Source: an uncultured Clostridia bacterium (GTDB lineage: Bacteria; Bacillota; Clostridia; Oscillospirales; Acutalibacteraceae). From it: a DNA stretch of 64,000 nucleotides. A model generated the notes under the pieces. That model ran no database searches, was not told where the DNA came from, and was given only the letters and a program-made list of their open reading frames with translations. This document shows, one piece after another, positions 63,534 through 64,000 of the stretch (positions are counted from its first letter, which is position 1; the number at the start of each line of letters is the position of its first letter). Location of the stretch: contig CANRNI010000002.1 of NCBI GenBank assembly GCA_947631945.1, positions 1-64,000 of the forward strand, read 5' to 3'. Position numbers and translations under genes: made by a program.

Positions 63534-64000
63534 ATGGGCGGTGATATTATAAATACCGATGTTAATTTATTGCTTATTACAAAAGCATACGAGCTTTTTG
63601 AAAGAACCGCGCCCCTTTCGTATGACTGCGGGAGGCTTTGCGGTTCACGATGCTGTAAAGGCAGCGACAATACGGGTATGTGGCTGTTTCCCGATGAAGA
63701 AAAACTGCTTAAAGATACCGCCGGTTTTGAAATAAAAGACTGCGAATCAAATTTCGGCTATAAGATGCTTGTATGCCGAGGCTTCTGCGAAAGAAAGACG
63801 CGCCCGCTGTCGTGCAGGATTTTCCCGTATTTTCCCATGATATCGGGCGATAATTTTGACGCAAGAGCGGATATACGGGGAATTTCGATTTGTCCCCTGC
63901 TCTGTAAAAATATAAAACCCGAATACGCTTTTATCAGACAAGTAAGAAAGGCGGCGAGACTGCTTTCGCAAAGCGATGAAATACGGGAATACATAATTAA
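63534..64000 (+). CDS. YkgJ-like Cys-cluster protein, cut by window end
   Basis: At least 155 residues, with no stop before the window ends, so the 3' part is missing. The cysteines are arranged as DCGRLCGSRCCKG, LVCRGFCERKTRPLSCRIFPYFP and ICPLLCKNI, the pattern of the YkgJ family, which binds a zinc or Fe-S centre. The ATG nearly coincides with the predicted transcription start and no ribosome site precedes it. A downstream start such as TTG at 63570 is possible. Function unknown. Confidence 0.8.
   Translation, partial: MGGDIINTDVNLLLITKAYELFERTAPLSYDCGRLCGSRCCKGSDNTGMWLFPDEEKLLKDTAGFEIKDCESNFGYKMLVCRGFCERKTRPLSCRIFPYFPMISGDNFDARADIRGISICPLLCKNIKPEYAFIRQVRKAARLLSQSDEIREYII

Noticed and set aside
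52343-64000. Origin or terminus of replication at the strand switch near 52 kb
   Set aside because: No dnaA boxes, dif-like site or other origin features were recognised; a strand switch alone is not evidence.

Overview
The window looks like a chromosomal segment of a low-to-mid GC Gram-positive anaerobe of class Clostridia, most likely Oscillospiraceae/Ruminococcus-like. This is inferred from Clostridia-type housekeeping gene order (topA-trmFO-rnc-radical SAM-smc-ftsY; infC-rpmI-rplT; rpsF-ssb-rpsR; yhbY-nadD-yqeK-rsfS-leuS), two lipobox lipoproteins, TTGACA/TATAAT promoters, strong AGGAGG-type ribosome binding sites, a ferrous-iron Feo operon with metal-repressor-like palindromes, carbohydrate-active enzymes (GH28, GH2 and GH36 types) and a type I dockerin on a cell-wall peptidase. 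No rRNA, tRNA, prophage, insertion sequence with a transposase, or CRISPR array was seen.

Layout. 0-4 kb: 3' remnant of an hsp20 gene, then the leftward feoA-feoA-feoB-small Cys-rich protein operon, whose promoter carries nested inverted repeats. 4-10 kb: GH28 pectin-type hydrolase, rpsF-ssb-rpsR, a VanY-like peptidase, and two rightward genes (membrane M28 peptidase and a lipoprotein). 10-17 kb: a leftward accessory operon with a small Cys-containing RiPP-type precursor, a radical SAM/SPASM enzyme, a PqqD-like recognition protein and a 1.5-kaa secreted protein. The 5' end of the secreted protein gene contains a C10 homopolymer that leaves the upstream start one base out of frame, which suggests a phase-variable switch. 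17-38 kb: a long leftward run of housekeeping genes (asparaginase, leuS, rsfS, yqeK, nadD, yhbY, rdgB, ftsY, smc, Elp3-like radical SAM, rnc, trmFO, topA, dprA, rRNA/tRNA methyltransferase, rplT, rpmI, infC). 38-52 kb: ClpE-like ATPase, Hsp33, methyltransferase, TrpR-like regulator, a double-length ThyX, glutamate formimidoyltransferase, esterase, DUF2207 protein, GNAT and a GH2 beta-galactosidase. 52-64 kb: the coding strand switches to mainly rightward, with RlmD/TrmA-like methyltransferase, HD hydrolase, a second radical SAM protein, dockerin-bearing D,D-carboxypeptidase, GH36 alpha-galactosidase, two glycosyltransferases, a DUF2461 protein, a YetF-like membrane protein and a partial Cys-rich Fe-S/zinc protein cut by the window edge.

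Repeats. A 171-bp element with terminal inverted repeats GGCAATACCGCA(T/C)AATTA occurs complete twice (23.08-23.25 and 34.07-34.24 kb). A subtype with different ends lies at 40.46 kb, and decayed pieces lie at about 17.70, 46.29 and 52.13 kb. One copy supplies the last codons and stop of rdgB. A separate AATTGACAATT palindromic element supplies the last codons of the asparaginase gene. A 92-bp tandem duplication precedes the TrpR-like gene, and its leader motif recurs upstream of topA and the beta-galactosidase gene.

The most notable candidates for new biology are the RiPP-type operon with its C-tract-controlled giant secreted protein, and the 171-bp repeat family with a conserved internal reading frame. 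All family assignments are from motif recognition only; no database search was run.
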